15,332 nt of DNA from Dehalococcoidales bacterium. Its GTDB lineage: Bacteria > Chloroflexota > Dehalococcoidia > Dehalococcoidales > JAQTRN01. The position numbers and the translations under genes are program-made. The notes under the pieces were generated by a model. It had not been told where the DNA came from, did not search any database, and was given only the letters and a program-made list of their open reading frames with translations. Location of the stretch: NCBI GenBank assembly GCA_028711795.1, contig JAQTRN010000006.1, positions 1-15,332 on the forward strand, in the 5' to 3' direction. Shown here in pieces: positions 14,493 through 15,332 of this stretch (its first letter is position 1; the number at the start of each line of letters is the position of its first letter).

Positions 14493-15080
14493 ATGGGTGA
14501 TATTAAGAGCGCCTTCGAATTAGCCATGGAAAAGACAAGGGAATTAGGCCAGATTACCGATGAAGAACGCCTGTCCTGGAAATACATACCGGAAGGCGAA
14601 AAACTGGCTGCCAAATACTTGAAAGAAGATACTAACCTGGTCGCCGAGCTAAACCATTATGAAGAAACGGCTAGAAAATACGTGGTACGCGGGGCAACTG
14701 ATATAATGGCCCGGCACATAACACTACCCAGAGACGATTTCGCCAAGAAGAATAATAAGCGGGCCATGGAAGGACTGAAAGTCCTGAAGAGCGATAAGAT
14801 TGCCGTCGAAAATGTCTATAGCCAGATCCGTCGCCTTTTCAGCCACTACGTCGACCAGGGCACACAGCAGAGAAAGCAGGCTTACGAATCGTTTAAGGCT
14901 GAGTTCCAGGCTAGGTTGCAGGAGGCCATGCAGAAACAGGGTCTGTCCACCAGGGTGCGGATAGACGTCGAAAAGCAGCCACAGTTCCATGAAGAATGGC
15001 GCCGAGTGCAGAACCAACTGGAATCCCAATACCTGAAACTACTGGCTGAATACAAGCAGGGATTACTGGCCATTTCCTGA
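14493..15080 (+). CDS. Uncharacterised helix-rich, charged protein
   Basis: A 195-aa protein that I cannot assign to a characterised family. It opens MGDIKSAFELAMEKTRELGQ, is rich in Glu, Lys, Arg and Gln, and has no signal peptide or membrane segment. Almost all of it looks alpha-helical, with coiled-coil-like stretches around 35-60, 105-140 (SQIRRLFSHYVDQGTQQRKQ) and 160-190 (FHEEWRRVQNQLESQYLKLL). A soluble structural or scaffold role is possible but unsupported. The ATG at 14493 was chosen over an in-frame TTG 36 nt upstream because GGTGGAGGA lies directly before it. It is transcribed divergently from rtcB and lies 28 nt before another unknown gene, so those two probably form an operon. 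Confidence 0.8.
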   Translation: MGDIKSAFELAMEKTRELGQITDEERLSWKYIPEGEKLAAKYLKEDTNLVAELNHYEETARKYVVRGATDIMARHITLPRDDFAKKNNKRAMEGLKVLKSDKIAVENVYSQIRRLFSHYVDQGTQQRKQAYESFKAEFQARLQEAMQKQGLSTRVRIDVEKQPQFHEEWRRVQNQLESQYLKLLAEYKQGLLAIS

Positions 15081-15108
15081 TCGGGTACCAGGGGTTCTTG
15101 AGGAAAGC

Positions 15109-15332
15109 ATGGATATCGAGGATAGAAGAATTATCGAAGCGGTGAAGCACACCGAGATACTGAGAGCGCCCAAGCAGCGCCTATCAACTTTCGGTAGCAC
15201 TAGCATATACTACTACCTGGTTACCGAGCCCTCCTACGCGAGCCTGGAAAACTACGTCACGGAGACTGTTGTCCGGGAGGGTAGGGTAATCGCCGAGCGG
15301 CCCAGGATAGTGACACCCTTCTATTTGTCCCG
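15109..15332 (+). CDS. Uncharacterised protein, N-terminal part (runs off window)
   Basis: An open frame from ATG 15109 to the window end (74 complete codons). It opens MDIEDRRIIEAVKHTEILR and continues through a Tyr-rich SIYYYLVTEPSY to a basic RPRIVTPFYLSR. GAGG at 15100-15103 lies 5 nt before the ATG, and the gene sits 28 nt after the helix-rich protein gene. The visible part suggests mixed alpha/beta and no signal peptide. I do not recognise a characterised family and assign no function; the rest of the gene is outside the window. Confidence 0.7.
   Translation, partial: MDIEDRRIIEAVKHTEILRAPKQRLSTFGSTSIYYYLVTEPSYASLENYVTETVVREGRVIAERPRIVTPFYLS

Noticed and set aside
1..15332. CRISPR arrays, tRNA or rRNA genes, insertion sequences, phage or defence genes
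   Set aside because: None seen when reading both strands; no regularly spaced repeats, transposase or integrase frames, or tRNA-like cloverleaf noticed.

Overview
The window is a bacterial chromosome segment carrying a nearly complete branched-chain amino acid biosynthesis cluster on the + strand (1 to about 11275). It is followed by a convergent - strand group (rtcB, a cysteine synthase gene, a VOC-family gene; 14305 down to 11345). A divergent + strand pair of uncharacterised genes (14493 to the window end) follows. Base composition looks balanced (about half GC by eye, not counted). Shine-Dalgarno sites are strong, TTG starts occur (leuC, cimA) and genes are tightly packed. Gene order and protein character (class I KARI, archaeal-type split isopropylmalate isomerase, LeuA and CimA in one cluster, RtcB) suggest an anaerobic Chloroflexota of the Dehalococcoidia type. 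That placement is inference from memory of the families, not a database result.

Region 1 (1-11275): ilvD (5' end outside the window), ilvB, ilvN, ilvC, leuA, leuC, a small DsrE-like gene, leuD, leuB, cimA. All point the same way. Several joints are overlapping or nearly touching (ilvB/ilvN 25 nt, leuC/dsrE-like 4 nt, leuD/leuB 3 nt gap, leuB/cimA 2 nt gap). Four gaps of 103-149 nt (before ilvC, leuA, leuC and leuD) hold hairpins or palindromes that may be regulatory. IlvBN, IlvC and IlvD make the 2-keto acid precursors of valine and isoleucine. LeuA, LeuCD and LeuB extend 2-ketoisovalerate to the leucine precursor. CimA makes citramalate from pyruvate and acetyl-CoA, which LeuCD and LeuB can turn into 2-oxobutyrate, so isoleucine could be made without threonine deaminase. 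Only the final transaminase (and threonine deaminase) is absent here.

Region 2 (11276-14305, - strand): an RtcB RNA ligase with all metal and guanylylation residues, directly abutting a CysK/CysM-type cysteine synthase, then a VOC-fold protein after 123 nt. A good sigma70-like promoter lies upstream of rtcB.

Region 3 (14306-15332): a divergent intergenic region with promoters facing both ways, then a 195-aa charged, helix-rich protein of unknown function and the start of a second unknown protein that runs off the window.

No clear novel defence or mobile system is present. The most unusual points are a DsrE-like sulfur-carrier-fold gene between the two subunits of an Fe-S isomerase, and non-canonical coenzyme-site residues in both IlvC (Glu-Leu where Leu-Arg is usual) and LeuB (Arg-Arg where Asp-Ile is usual). 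Candidate leader structures precede leuA and leuC.
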